Positions 55,749 through 63,866 of a DNA stretch of 64,000 nt are shown piece by piece. How positions within the stretch are numbered: the first letter of the stretch is position 1; each line of letters opens with the position of its first letter. The position numbers and the translations under genes were made by a program. This stretch comes from Perlabentimonas sp964490015. Its GTDB lineage: Bacteria > Bacteroidota > Bacteroidia > Bacteroidales > Tenuifilaceae. The stretch lies in NCBI GenBank assembly GCA_964490015.1, contig CAZBBA010000006.1:1-64000 (forward strand), read 5' to 3'. The notes below the pieces were generated by a model, which saw only the letters and a list, made by a program, of their open reading frames with translations, searched no databases and was not told where the DNA came from.

Positions 55749-56489
55749 ATGACAAGCACTTCTGAAACCGGCCACGCCAGGGTTGTGGCCAACTTCGAGA
55801 AGCTCCTTGCCGTCGTTACGGCCTTTGGAGCAGACTACTCACCTTCCCACAGCAGCATCCAGCTCGCTGCGCTCAACGCTCAGCTCACCGCAGCTCGGGC
55901 GGCCATCGCCGCCATGAACGCATCCGAAGCCACTTTCAAGATCTCCCTTGGCGCTCGCGATGCCGCATTCAAACCCCTTAGCAAGCTCATCACCCGGGTT
56001 AGCAACGCCCTTAAGGCCTCTGGCGCAACCTCTCAGGTAAACCAGTCCGCCCTCACCATTGTCCGTAAGCTGCAGGGCCGCAGGGCCTCCCGCAAGCTCA
56101 CCGACGAGGAGATCAAGGAGCTCGAGGCCCAGGGGCAAACCGTTACCCAGGCCTCATCATCCCAGATGAGCTTCGATAACCGGCTGGATAACTTCGATAA
56201 GCTTATCCAGCTCCTCAGCTCCGTTCCGGCCTACAGCCCCAACGAGGAGGAGATGAAAACAACCTCCCTCCAAGCGCTCTTCAACCAGCTCCAGGGCGCC
56301 AACACCGCGGTGATCAATGCCAATATCTCTCTGGTGGCGGCTCGTACTACCCGCAACAACGTCCTCTACCAGCCCGGCTCCGGGGTGGTCGATACATCCA
56401 TCGATGTGAAAACCTACGTCAAGTCCGTCTTCGGGCCTTCCAGCCCCCAGTACAAATCCATTAGCGGATTACGCTTCGCAAACCGCTAG
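55749..56489 (+). CDS. Ala-rich hypothetical protein with helical repeats
   Basis: A 246-residue protein starting at ATG 55749, the first ATG not inside the repeat. It is rich in Ala, Ser and Leu with helical periodicity (AALNAQLTAARAAIAAMN) and ends QYKSISGLRFANR. I have seen similar hypothetical proteins in Bacteroidota, often next to the same kind of repeat, but know of no function. It is neither secreted nor transmembrane. Codon use is GC-rich (CTC, GCC, GGC) compared with flanking DNA. It is directly followed by the 21-bp minisatellite. Confidence 0.7.
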   Translation: MTSTSETGHARVVANFEKLLAVVTAFGADYSPSHSSIQLAALNAQLTAARAAIAAMNASEATFKISLGARDAAFKPLSKLITRVSNALKASGATSQVNQSALTIVRKLQGRRASRKLTDEEIKELEAQGQTVTQASSSQMSFDNRLDNFDKLIQLLSSVPAYSPNEEEMKTTSLQALFNQLQGANTAVINANISLVAARTTRNNVLYQPGSGVVDTSIDVKTYVKSVFGPSSPQYKSISGLRFANR

Positions 56490-57092
56490 CGGGTGGTAAT
56501 CTCCCACCTTCCTCTTTGCCGATAAACCCTCGGCAAGGTCGTAACCAGTTCCTGTAATGCTGCAACAAGCCTTGTAAAAGGTGTAACGCGCATTGTAATA
56601 GTTGAAACATCCTTTGGAAAAGTTGCAACGTGCTTTGGAATTGTTGCGACATGCGTTGTAAAAGTTGCAACGTGCTTTGGAAAAGTTGCGACACGTGTTG
56701 TAATTGTTGCAACGTGCTTTGGAAAAGTTGTAACGTGCTTTGGAAAAGTTGCGACATGCGTTGTAAAGGTTGAAACAAGCGTTGGAAAAGTTGCATCTAC
56801 AACCAGTCTCAGGGTAAAAGCCCCTATTCCCAGTATATCAATACCCCGCTGGGAACAAAGGGATGTTTGTCCGGCTGCATCGCATCATCCAATGGCTATG
56901 TTAACCCTTCTCGTCAAGGCAAGTACCTCCCACATTGCCGCACAAGGCGTTCCTGCTGACTATAGTGGCCAGGTACTTGCTTTTTCTCCCCCGTAATGGC
57001 TTCGCCATAGAAAGAATTATCGTAAATTTCACCCAAGCTTATATCCCTTTTGCCATTGAGATAAGCAACAACTACTCTACAAACAAGCGACC
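56490..57092. other. Intergenic region after the Ala-rich gene
   Basis: Contains the minisatellite and a GC-rich unrecognised tail (56800-57060). I see no real gene. On the minus strand the 111-codon frame 56461-56796 is generated by the 21-base repeat and is rejected. Confidence 0.6.
56562..56792. repeat. Minisatellite of eleven 21-bp units
   Basis: Eleven tandem 21-base units with consensus near GTTGCAACGTGCTTTGGAAAA, exact in length and about 80% similar. Each unit is in phase with codons: the plus strand encodes a GKVATCF-like heptapeptide repeat open to about 56997 but without a start, and the minus strand an LFQSTLQ-like heptad. It follows the Ala-rich gene. Confidence 0.9.
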
Positions 57093-57617
57093 ATGAGTAA
57101 ACATGCCATTATGATACTTCTGCTGATGCTAAGCTGCTGGGGCTGCTGGCAGGGGCAGCGCAGGGCCGAGGGGTCGGCAACCGACCTTAGCACAATTGAG
57201 CAGATGGGCTGGGTTATTGGCGAGTGGGAGAGCCAAGGCGGCAACACGCAGCTGCACGAGGTATGGATCAGGGTTAACGATACCCTTTACCTGGGCAAAA
57301 GCTTTATGATGGCGGGCCCCGATACGGTGTTTGCCGAGACTATCCGGCTGGAGCTGGTGAAAAACCAGCTACACTACACCCCCACGGTGCGCGATCAGAA
57401 CATGGGGTTGCCCGTAACCTTTACGCTCACCTCGGGCCAGGGCCCCGAGCTGGTGTTCGAGAACCCCAACCACGACTTCCCGCAGCGCATCGTGTACGCC
57501 AACCCCACCCCCGACTCGCTGCACGCCCGCATCGAGGGCCTCGACAACGGGAATTTCCGAAAGGTGGAGTTCCTTATGCGCCGAAGCGCCCCGCAGTCGA
57601 ACAATCAGCTCCGCTGA
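57093..57617 (+). CDS. DUF6265-like lipoprotein
   Basis: A 174-residue lipoprotein (MSKHAIMILLLMLSCWGC, lipobox Cys15 or Cys18). The mature part has the LSTIEQMGWVIGEWES start, then a beta-sandwich with ENPNHDFPQRIVY (about 128-140), as in the DUF6265 family of small lipocalin-like lipoproteins. Function is unknown. Codon use is GC-rich (CCCCGAGCTGGTG) compared with the flanks. It sits between the two copies of the large direct repeat. Confidence 0.8.
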   Translation: MSKHAIMILLLMLSCWGCWQGQRRAEGSATDLSTIEQMGWVIGEWESQGGNTQLHEVWIRVNDTLYLGKSFMMAGPDTVFAETIRLELVKNQLHYTPTVRDQNMGLPVTFTLTSGQGPELVFENPNHDFPQRIVYANPTPDSLHARIEGLDNGNFRKVEFLMRRSAPQSNNQLR

Positions 57618-57932
57618 GCACACAAAAAAACCATATCACACTAGTTGCCTCCATATTATTTGCGTCCATTATCATTTCGTTATTAAATTCGTGTCCCAAA
57701 GGGTCACCCCAACCGATATATTGTCCCTCCGGGACAAAAGATGCTGCTGAATTATCTTACTACCGATATATTGCCCCTACGGGGCAAGGACAAGTAATCT
57801 ATTTCTCATATAGTCGCGTAGGGCTGCCTGCTGAGGGAGGGGGTAAATACCACAACCCCATTTCCCATAGCCCCGTAGGGGCTGAATATCGGTAGAAGAG
57901 TAGATGAAAATCAATCAATCCGTGCCGTTAGG

Positions 57933-58300
57933 TACGGTACCCATTTGGTTTCAATAATCCATTATTTGTGTCCATCTTATTGTTAAGATATTCGTGTCCA
58001 TTTGTGGCTAAGCATTATACCCGCCTAGAAACAGGCATCAATTAACTCAGCTCTTAGCGACAACCAAGCACAATTACAATTAATCGTGTCCCAAAGGGAA
58101 CCCCAACCGATATATTGTCCCTGCTTGCAGTAGGCAGGCCTAGCGGCACAGCCCCCGCTTACACTTCGATATTCGTTATTCGTTATTCGATATTCGATAT
58201 TCCGCTCTTCACCCCATGCTCTTGGCTCTTAGCTCTTAGCGTTTGGCTCATCGCCTCGTCTCTTCGGTCTTCGGTCTTCCAACTTCAAAATTCGATGTTC
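57933..58300. repeat. Large direct repeat, copy B
   Basis: Matches 55201-55560 along its length with a few substitutions and a short duplication of TCTTCGG near 58260-58280. Same orientation as copy A. Confidence 0.9.
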
Positions 58301-58421
58301 GATGTTCGATATTCAACATTCAACATTCTCCCCGCTCTTGCATTCCCCTCTCCACTCCTCATATTTTCCTATCGGGACAAAAAATGTTTCTCAATTAACT
58401 TTCTACCCTACCACAAACAAA

Positions 58422-58557
58422 CCGTGCCGTAGGCTTGCCTGCCAATCTTTAATCGATGGGGCGCAAAGGGCAGGTACGGAATTCATTAGTTTAGAGTTTT
58501 ATAGTTAATCCATTATTTGTGTCCATCATATTTTAATATATTCGTGTCCATTTGTGG
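58422..58557. repeat. Short dispersed repeat, copy 1
   Basis: CCGTGCCGTAGGCTTGCCTG to ATTCGTGTCCATTTGTGG, repeated at 59406-59545. Both flank the DUF4332 gene in the same orientation. The first half also occurs in the large repeat region near 55148. Confidence 0.85.
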
Positions 58558-58606
58558 TTAAGTATTTTACCCCATACAGAAGGTATTCATTCTAAAAGAT
58601 AATATT

Positions 58607-59281
58607 ATGGGCTACCATATCGATCTGGAACAGATTTCGCTCGAGGAGTACCAGCAAAAGCTGGTAAGAGCCTACCTACCCCCCAGCAGGATGATGCTTA
58701 AGGAGCGGCTCGATGAGCGTTTTGGACACTTCAAATCCATGGGAATTAGGAACGTGAAGGAGCTGCTACAGCTGCTTAAGAAAAAGGAGAAACTAGCGGA
58801 GTTTTCAGCGGTTGCGTGCCTTGCCGGCGATTACCTAACCATCCTGCTCCGGGAGCTAAACAGCATGCTGCCCAAGCCCAATAGCATTGCCGATTTCGCC
58901 GGAATAGCAACGCATACGGTGGATAAGTTGGCCGAGGTCGGCATTAAGAACACCGAAAAGCTGTACTCCAGGGCTCTCACCCACGCGCAGCGCAAAGCGC
59001 TGTCGGAATTATCGGGAGTAAGCATTGGTGAGATACTGGAGCTAACCAAGCTGGCCGATCTATCGCGCGTAAAGTGGGTTGGGGTAACCTTTGCCCGTAT
59101 GCTGTACGATTTGGGAATCGATACGGTTGAAAAGGCCACCCAGGCCGATCCCGTTGAGCTACATGCCCAAATAAACCAGCTGAACAGGGAGAAGAACATT
59201 TATAAGGGAACCATTGGCCTAAACGATATTAGGATTTTTGTGGATATGGCTAAGGAGCTCCCGCTGGAGATTGAGTACTGA
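58607..59281 (+). CDS. DUF4332 helix-hairpin-helix protein
   Basis: A 224-residue cytosolic protein with two DUF4332-like halves built of helix-hairpin-helix units: FAGIATHTVDKLAEVGIKNTEKLY (about 99-122) and WVGVTFARMLYDLGIDTVEKA (about 160-180). Such domains usually bind DNA or act as scaffold. A partly diverged N-terminal unit (FGHFKSMGIRNVKELLQLL) is also seen. No operon partners. Flanked on both sides by copies of the same short repeat, which suggests the gene travels as a cassette. Confidence 0.85.
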   Translation: MGYHIDLEQISLEEYQQKLVRAYLPPSRMMLKERLDERFGHFKSMGIRNVKELLQLLKKKEKLAEFSAVACLAGDYLTILLRELNSMLPKPNSIADFAGIATHTVDKLAEVGIKNTEKLYSRALTHAQRKALSELSGVSIGEILELTKLADLSRVKWVGVTFARMLYDLGIDTVEKATQADPVELHAQINQLNREKNIYKGTIGLNDIRIFVDMAKELPLEIEY

Positions 59282-59681
59282 TAATATGGCTATTCCCCGA
59301 TTAATTTGGTGTATAAACATCATTTATGCCCAACAAATATTTTGTTGTTCCAGGCAGCAGGCAGGGGCTGAATATCGGAAGAAAATTAGATGAAAATTAA
59401 TCATCCCGTGCCGTAGGCTTGCCTGGCAACCTTTAATCGATGGGGCGCAAAGGGCAGGTACGGAATTCATTAGTTTAGAGTTTTATAGTTAATCCATTAT
59501 TTGTGTCCATCATCCTTTCTTTAAGTAATTCGTGTCCATTTGTGGATATGGAATAGGGTGTTAGGAAATTGGCAGGGGCTGCATATCGGTAGAGGTTCAA
59601 CTCAGGTGCAACCTAAGCCGAACGGAGGATTGAAGTGAAAAACATAAAAGTTTTAAAACTGAAAAGGGGCTTAATGCCCCT
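59282..59681. other. Intergenic region with repeat copies and an RHS-boundary motif
   Basis: Contains the short repeat copy 2 (59406-59545) and, at about 59591-59632, the boundary sequence GCAACCTAAGCCGAACGGAGG, also found at the RHS tips. No gene is supported. Confidence 0.65.
59406..59545. repeat. Short dispersed repeat, copy 2
   Basis: Second copy of 58422-58557, in the same orientation, about 90% similar or better by eye. It is placed just after DUF4332. Confidence 0.85.
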
Positions 59682-60626
59682 CTATTTTTTTTTATCACTA
59701 TTCCCCCATTTCCTTTTGGGGGCATTACCCCTTTTGTTAAAATCCGGCTTACCTTTTTGCTCCGTAAACCTTTTTCTTTTATCATTCTTTTCGTCTATCC
59801 CCCCAGATTTTCTGCTGCCAAAACGTTTTTCTTTGGTTGTCTCTTTAAAGCTTTCGCCTTTCTTGAAAACTCTTTTACTTGTACTTTTGGCAACTTTACC
59901 TGTACTTTGCTCCGATCTCGATTTTTCAACCTGTTTTAAAATGGATGAAACTTCCTCGTCGTCCAACTCACGCCAATCTCCCAAAGGCAGTCCTTTCAAC
60001 GAGATGTTCATGACTCGGATACGTTCAAGTTTTACCACCTCATATTTGAAGTGTTCGCACATTCGGCGAATCTGTCTATTCATACCTTGGGTCAAAACAA
60101 CCCTGAAAATAAACGGCGACTCCTTAAAAACTTTACACTTTTTTGTTAGCTGTCCAAGTATTGGAACACCATTGGCCATTCCATCAATAAAACCATCGGT
60201 AATGGGTTTATTTACGGTTACAATATACTCCTTCTCATGCTTATTTCCAGCTCTTAGTATTTTGTTTACTATATCACCATTGTTGGTTAGAAGAATAAGT
60301 CCCTGAGAATCTTTATCGAGCCGTCCTATGGGGAATATTCGCTGGCTATGGTTAACAAAATCGATAATATTACCTTTAACTGTTGCCTCCGTTGTTGATG
60401 TTATCCCCACAGGCTTATTAAGGGCAATAATTAGAAAATCGTTTTTAGGTATTTGATCTAACTTTTGCCCATTTACCATTACCTTATCGCCGGGGCCAAC
60501 CTGATCGCCAAGTTTTGCAGGCTTGCCATTAACCACCACGCATCCCCTTTCGATAAATTTATCGGCTTCGCGTCTTGAGCAAGCAATTGATTCACTTATG
60601 TACTTATTTAGGCGGATTGTAAACAT
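59682..60626 (-). CDS. rRNA pseudouridine synthase (RluF/RsuA family) with basic tail
   Basis: Converts uridine to pseudouridine in ribosomal RNA. The 314 residues hold an S4 RNA-binding domain (RLNKYISESIACSRREADKFI, about 4-24), the catalytic IGRLDKDSQGLILLTNNGD (about 97-115, Asp at the RLD position) and QGMNRQIRRMCEHF. The motif set is that of RluF (23S U2604) rather than RsuA. Residues from about 240 onward are a Lys/Arg-rich low-complexity tail, common in Bacteroidota members. It is a single gene with upstream AT-rich DNA. Confidence 0.94.
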   Translation of the reverse strand: MFTIRLNKYISESIACSRREADKFIERGCVVVNGKPAKLGDQVGPGDKVMVNGQKLDQIPKNDFLIIALNKPVGITSTTEATVKGNIIDFVNHSQRIFPIGRLDKDSQGLILLTNNGDIVNKILRAGNKHEKEYIVTVNKPITDGFIDGMANGVPILGQLTKKCKVFKESPFIFRVVLTQGMNRQIRRMCEHFKYEVVKLERIRVMNISLKGLPLGDWRELDDEEVSSILKQVEKSRSEQSTGKVAKSTSKRVFKKGESFKETTKEKRFGSRKSGGIDEKNDKRKRFTEQKGKPDFNKRGNAPKRKWGNSDKKK

Positions 60627-60957
60627 TTTAAAATATATGAATTAGTTTCTGGCAATGTATAGAGATAAAAACCTCCCCAAAAACACTTGATGAGGTTGAA
60701 AAGTGGAGCAGAAGGGGTTCTAACCCTATCCTCTTAAGACATTCTCAATAAACAATAACCATTAGGTAACCGAATAGGTCACTATTAAAAAGATTTTTCT
60801 GCTTATACGATGCAATGTTAACAAATAATATTCAATTTGTAATTTCCCATGTTACCCAAGTGTCTATACTCGTTAATTTTGCTTTACTACAACTGGGTAG
60901 GTTCATTTTTTAATCATCCTTACCCAAGCCACCCGAAGGGTATAGACCAAATTATGA

Positions 60958-61128
60958 AAAACGAAACACACCGATCTCGATAGAGTTACCAACGACCCGC
61001 TGATTCATGGCTTTAAGGGTGTCGACCCCGAGCAGTTTGACATAATTAAGGTAAAACTTACTGGGGTTAAACCGAATATTATTACTGAGTTTACCACCGA
61101 AAAGGGAGTTCTAGTCGACTCAAAATAA
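60958..61128 (+). pseudogene. Short remnant of a coding sequence
   Basis: An open frame of 56 codons plus stop with no start codon, reading DRVTNDPLIHGFKGVDPEQF, then DIIKVKLTGVKPNIITEF and KGVLVDSK. The codon look is that of real protein, and it ends at a terminator hairpin. I do not recognise the family. It is probably the end of a displaced cassette. Confidence 0.45.
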
Positions 61129-61160
61129 AAAAGCACTCACGAAGTGTTCGTAAGTGCTTT
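61127..61160. terminator. Terminator hairpin between the remnant and the RHS tip
   Basis: AAGCACTCACGAA and TTCGTAAGTGCTT form a 13-base stem with one mismatch, with A run on the left and T-rich sequence on the right, so it could act in both directions. Confidence 0.75.
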
Positions 61161-61212
61161 ATTTATCTGTGGGCCCAGCCTCGTCTCGTCACTTTCTTAC
61201 GAGACGACCTCG

Positions 61213-61251
61213 GTAGAAGTTCAACTTAGGTGTAACCTAAGCCGAACGGAG
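61213..61251. repeat. RHS-boundary repeat, second copy
   Basis: GTAGAAGTTCAACTTAGG TGTAACCTAAGCC and GAACGGAGG match the copy at about 59591-59632 with few changes. It has a short palindrome (TTAGGTGTAACCTAA) and overlaps the last codons (LRSA stop) of tip 1. Confidence 0.7.
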
Positions 61252-61986
61252 GGGCAATCCTATATTTCTCATTGCAGACTGCTGTAATTTCAGTTCTATT
61301 GCAGATCGAGTTATGTCAATTAAAGAGTTCACAGATGCTGCAAAAAGACTAGTTTGCTTATCAATAAACATATCTAAGTTTGGGTGATTTTTCATATTAT
61401 GAGGTAAAGTGCGATACCTATTATGCACTGCTGAATACTTTGCTTGTCCAATAAAATGACCACCAATACCAAATGTTAATGAAGTTATTGAGGCATTTGT
61501 AAAGGCCTGAGCCCACGATACACTTCCCTTGTAACCTGAATGTACATCAATACTCTGGTCAATTACACTTCCTGTACCAGCAATTGCACCTGCAATAATT
61601 GAGTTACCAATTAGTTTGGTGCTAACACCTGCTATTGTTCCAGTGGCACGTGCTCCAAATGCGCTCATAGGTGCACCCGGAAGAGCGGCAATAGCAACTC
61701 CAGTGAGAGCTCCCAATCCAATTTTACCAGCAGTGCGCCAAGAAAAATCTAGTTCACCATTCATATATAAGTTAATTGCAGCAAGCCCACCACCAATAAC
61801 GCCTCCAGCAACAATATGCCAAAACCTCCCATCCGGGTCCACGCCGCTCACGGGGTTGTTGCCCATGCCCAGGTAGGGGCTGTGGAACTGGCGGGCGGGG
61901 TCGGGCGCGAGCCAGCGGGCCAGGCGGGCATCCCACTGGCGGGCCTCGAAGTGGTGGTAGCCAGTTTCCTCGTCGTGCTCGATAAA
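61237..61986 (-). pseudogene. Displaced RHS C-terminal tip 1
   Basis: An open frame read from 61986 (a stop precedes it) to 61237. It starts inside an RHS core: EHDEETGYHHFEARQWDARL, then ARWLAPDPARQFHSPYLG, then MGNNPVSGVDPDGR. The ATG at 61866 is the Met of that phrase, not a start. After it comes a Gly/Ala-rich membrane-like segment (GGVIGGGLAAINLY) and a C-terminal domain of unknown type. RHS proteins vary their toxin tips by replacing this region, and orphan tips left downstream are known. The 5' part of the RHS gene is absent here. No immunity gene lies between this tip and the boundary repeat. Confidence 0.75.
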
Positions 61987-62196
61987 CTAATCAAAGAACA
62001 ATTATGCTAAGATAGTGGAAAAAAACTTGCGCAGGCAGAGCCAGCTAAAAATTGAACAACGGCGGTACTTCCGATAGCCATCGGAACGCTGTAGAATGAG
62101 GAAAGTGCTGAATATCTAACACATTAAACCCCTTCAGAACTTGATCAGCCTACCTACCAACTTTTCTTCATCTATATAATTTAGGCTTACCAAAGG

Positions 62197-62805
62197 TTAA
62201 TCTTTGTTTAAGTTATATTGAAAATTACGTAAGCTAACCATATCTTTTAAAATTATTTTTTCATAAGAGGACCTTTGGTCGTACTTAATTATTAAATCGT
62301 TACCATTTGCTTCTAATTCAGAGAAATCATATTTAATTGATATTTTAAAACTATTCAGGTTAACTGAGTCATTGAAAACAATAGCAATAGTTTTATAAAA
62401 CATTTTGATAATGCCAAATTCTTTTTTTGCAAGCAGTATTATAATAAAACCTTTAGCTAAATAATAATTAAGATTTAATTCTTTTTTTCCAACCTGAATG
62501 TCTACTGTTCCACCCCTTAATGGAGTAGAAGTTTTAATACTCTTATGGTAAATAATTGATTTCACCTGCCCTTGCTCAAAATATAAATTTTCTTTAATAA
62601 ATACTTTTTTATTTGAAATGAACTTTTTATAACTGAAAAAACTAATAGTATATAATCCAAAAAAACAAATTATCCCAAATAGAAAGAAAACCCAGGATAC
62701 AAAAAAGGTAATAAGGAAAAACCCTAACCAGTAAGGCATTGCCACTTTATCACTAAATATGAAACATAAAAAATCTTTCATTCTACTACGATCATTAAAG
62801 TGCAA
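62197..62805 (-). CDS. Membrane protein, candidate immunity protein for RHS tip 2
   Basis: A 202-residue protein with two long hydrophobic helices (about 25-42 and 45-55 region, WLGFFLITFFVSWVFFLFG) and a soluble beta-rich C-terminal part. No family is recognised. It begins four bases after the stop of RHS tip 2, in the same direction, which is where immunity genes of polymorphic toxins lie. Membrane immunity proteins would fit a toxin acting at the membrane. ATG 62781 is an alternative start. The assignment rests on position only. Confidence 0.55.
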   Translation of the reverse strand: MHFNDRSRMKDFLCFIFSDKVAMPYWLGFFLITFFVSWVFFLFGIICFFGLYTISFFSYKKFISNKKVFIKENLYFEQGQVKSIIYHKSIKTSTPLRGGTVDIQVGKKELNLNYYLAKGFIIILLAKKEFGIIKMFYKTIAIVFNDSVNLNSFKISIKYDFSELEANGNDLIIKYDQRSSYEKIILKDMVSLRNFQYNLNKD

Positions 62806-62809
62806 TATT

Positions 62810-63478
62810 TTAATGAATTAGATGGTATTTTCGATACAAATTAATTCTTCTCTGGGCTAGTACTTCCCTTCTAGATTCGATCATTTTTTCTGTGTCATTT
62901 AAGGGTTGTAATGTAACAGGTATCATAGTTGGAATAGGTATTTTCATATCTCCCTTTTCAACTATTGTTAATGGGTTCGTCATATTTGCAAGAAGAATAA
63001 TCACCCCTATAGGGAATGAATCGTCAGCAACTGGGCTTACATATGGTCCTCCTGGGATATTCAATTTCTTTTTATGCAGACTTTCAAATTCCCTTTGTAA
63101 ATTTTTATTTGCCAAATTTACATACTTATTAGTTCTAGCATCAACTACATATTTTCTATCGGGGCCATTGTCAATAACTAATGGCATACCTTCTTTCCAC
63201 TCTTTTCCAACAATTCTATTTCCATAACAATAAACATCTTCAATGGCTGTCGGGAACTGATCTTTTATCACATTTAAAGCCCATTGTCTTGAAAAGAGGG
63301 CTTTCAAATTATCTTTAAAACCAATGAATTCTTTAGCTTCTCCTGTTTCTTTATTGACATACACCCACCTCCCATCCGGATCCACGCCGCTCACGGGGTT
63401 GTTGCCCATGCCCAGGTAGGGGCTATGGAACTGGCGGGCGGGGTCGGGCGCGAGCCAGCGGGCTAGGCAGGGGTAAAC
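62810..63478 (-). pseudogene. Displaced RHS C-terminal tip 2
   Basis: An open frame from 63478 with the shared RHS core end (LARWLAPDPARQFHSPYLG, GNNPVSGVDPDGR) followed by a unique domain with PGGPYVSPVADDS and a hydrophobic helix SFPIGVIILLANMT, then a basic end. The core part is near identical to tip 1 from ARWLAPD to VDPDGR, then differs entirely, as expected for swapped toxin tips. The ATG at 63409 is inside the core phrase. The break before it is exactly at a boundary repeat. The toxin activity is unknown. Confidence 0.75.
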
Positions 63479-63497
63479 CTAAACCGAACGGGGTTTT
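63473..63497. repeat. RHS-boundary repeat, partial copy at tip 2
   Basis: GTAAACCTAAACCGAACGG is a shortened relative of the boundary repeat at 61213, again at the exact point where RHS core sequence stops. Confidence 0.6.
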
Positions 63498-63503
63498 TGT
63501 TAA

Positions 63504-63854
63504 TCATTTAAGCAACATTACTATTAAATCCTGTATACTACCAATTGAAGGCTTTAATTGGATTATCTTCTCCCTTAGGTATAATAATAATTCTGTATCA
63601 TCAATCTCTAGAGTTATCAAAGCCTTATCAACATTTAGCAAATAATACTCTTCCATCTTATGCCATACCTCATAATTAGGTTTCATAGAAAAAACATTGC
63701 CTGGGAAATGTTCAATTCCACTTTCAAGATTCTCGTATACCGAATCATAAAACGAATTGTCATTTAATTCAGAGGGCCAAATGTCATAAAACTCTTTTAA
63801 ATCAAGTTTGCCTTCTATAGCCTTTTCTAATATCGCTAATGCTTTTTTTCTCAT
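63504..63854 (-). CDS. Candidate immunity protein for the next RHS toxin
   Basis: A 116-residue acidic, soluble, mostly helical protein (MRKKALAILEKAIEGKLDLK; YLREKIIQLKPSIGSIQDL). It starts 12 bases after the stop of the toxin end at 63867 in the same direction, so its place is that of an immunity gene. No known family is recognised; similarity to small immunity proteins is only in size and charge. Confidence 0.6.
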   Translation of the reverse strand: MRKKALAILEKAIEGKLDLKEFYDIWPSELNDNSFYDSVYENLESGIEHFPGNVFSMKPNYEVWHKMEEYYLLNVDKALITLEIDDTELLLYLREKIIQLKPSIGSIQDLIVMLLK

Positions 63855-63866
63855 ATATCACTTCTT

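Larger units (their letters stand above)
57618..58606. other. Repeat-rich intergenic region before DUF4332
   Basis: Carries the second copy of the sequence starting near 54991 (from 57654), with about 150 extra bases holding CCCTCCGGGAC and CCCCTACGGGGC palindromes, then the large direct repeat copy B (57933-58300) and a third repeat block (58422-58557). No gene is seen. Confidence 0.7.
60627..61236. other. Intergenic region with a decayed coding fragment and a terminator
   Basis: The left half (60640-60950) is featureless AT-rich sequence with two ACCCAAG segments. The right half holds the fragment at 60958-61128, the terminator at 61127-61160, and the boundary repeat copy at 61213-61251. 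Confidence 0.6.

Noticed and set aside
56562..56792. CRISPR array
   Set aside because: The units are contiguous 21-base tandem copies with no unique spacers.
56461..56796. 111-residue minus-strand heptad protein (LFQSTLQ repeats)
   Set aside because: It is a by-product of the 21-base tandem repeat, which is open in several frames.
61866..61866. ATG 61866 and ATG 63409 as gene starts
   Set aside because: Both are the Met within the RHS phrase YLGMGNNPVSG; the same reading frame continues upstream as RHS core.
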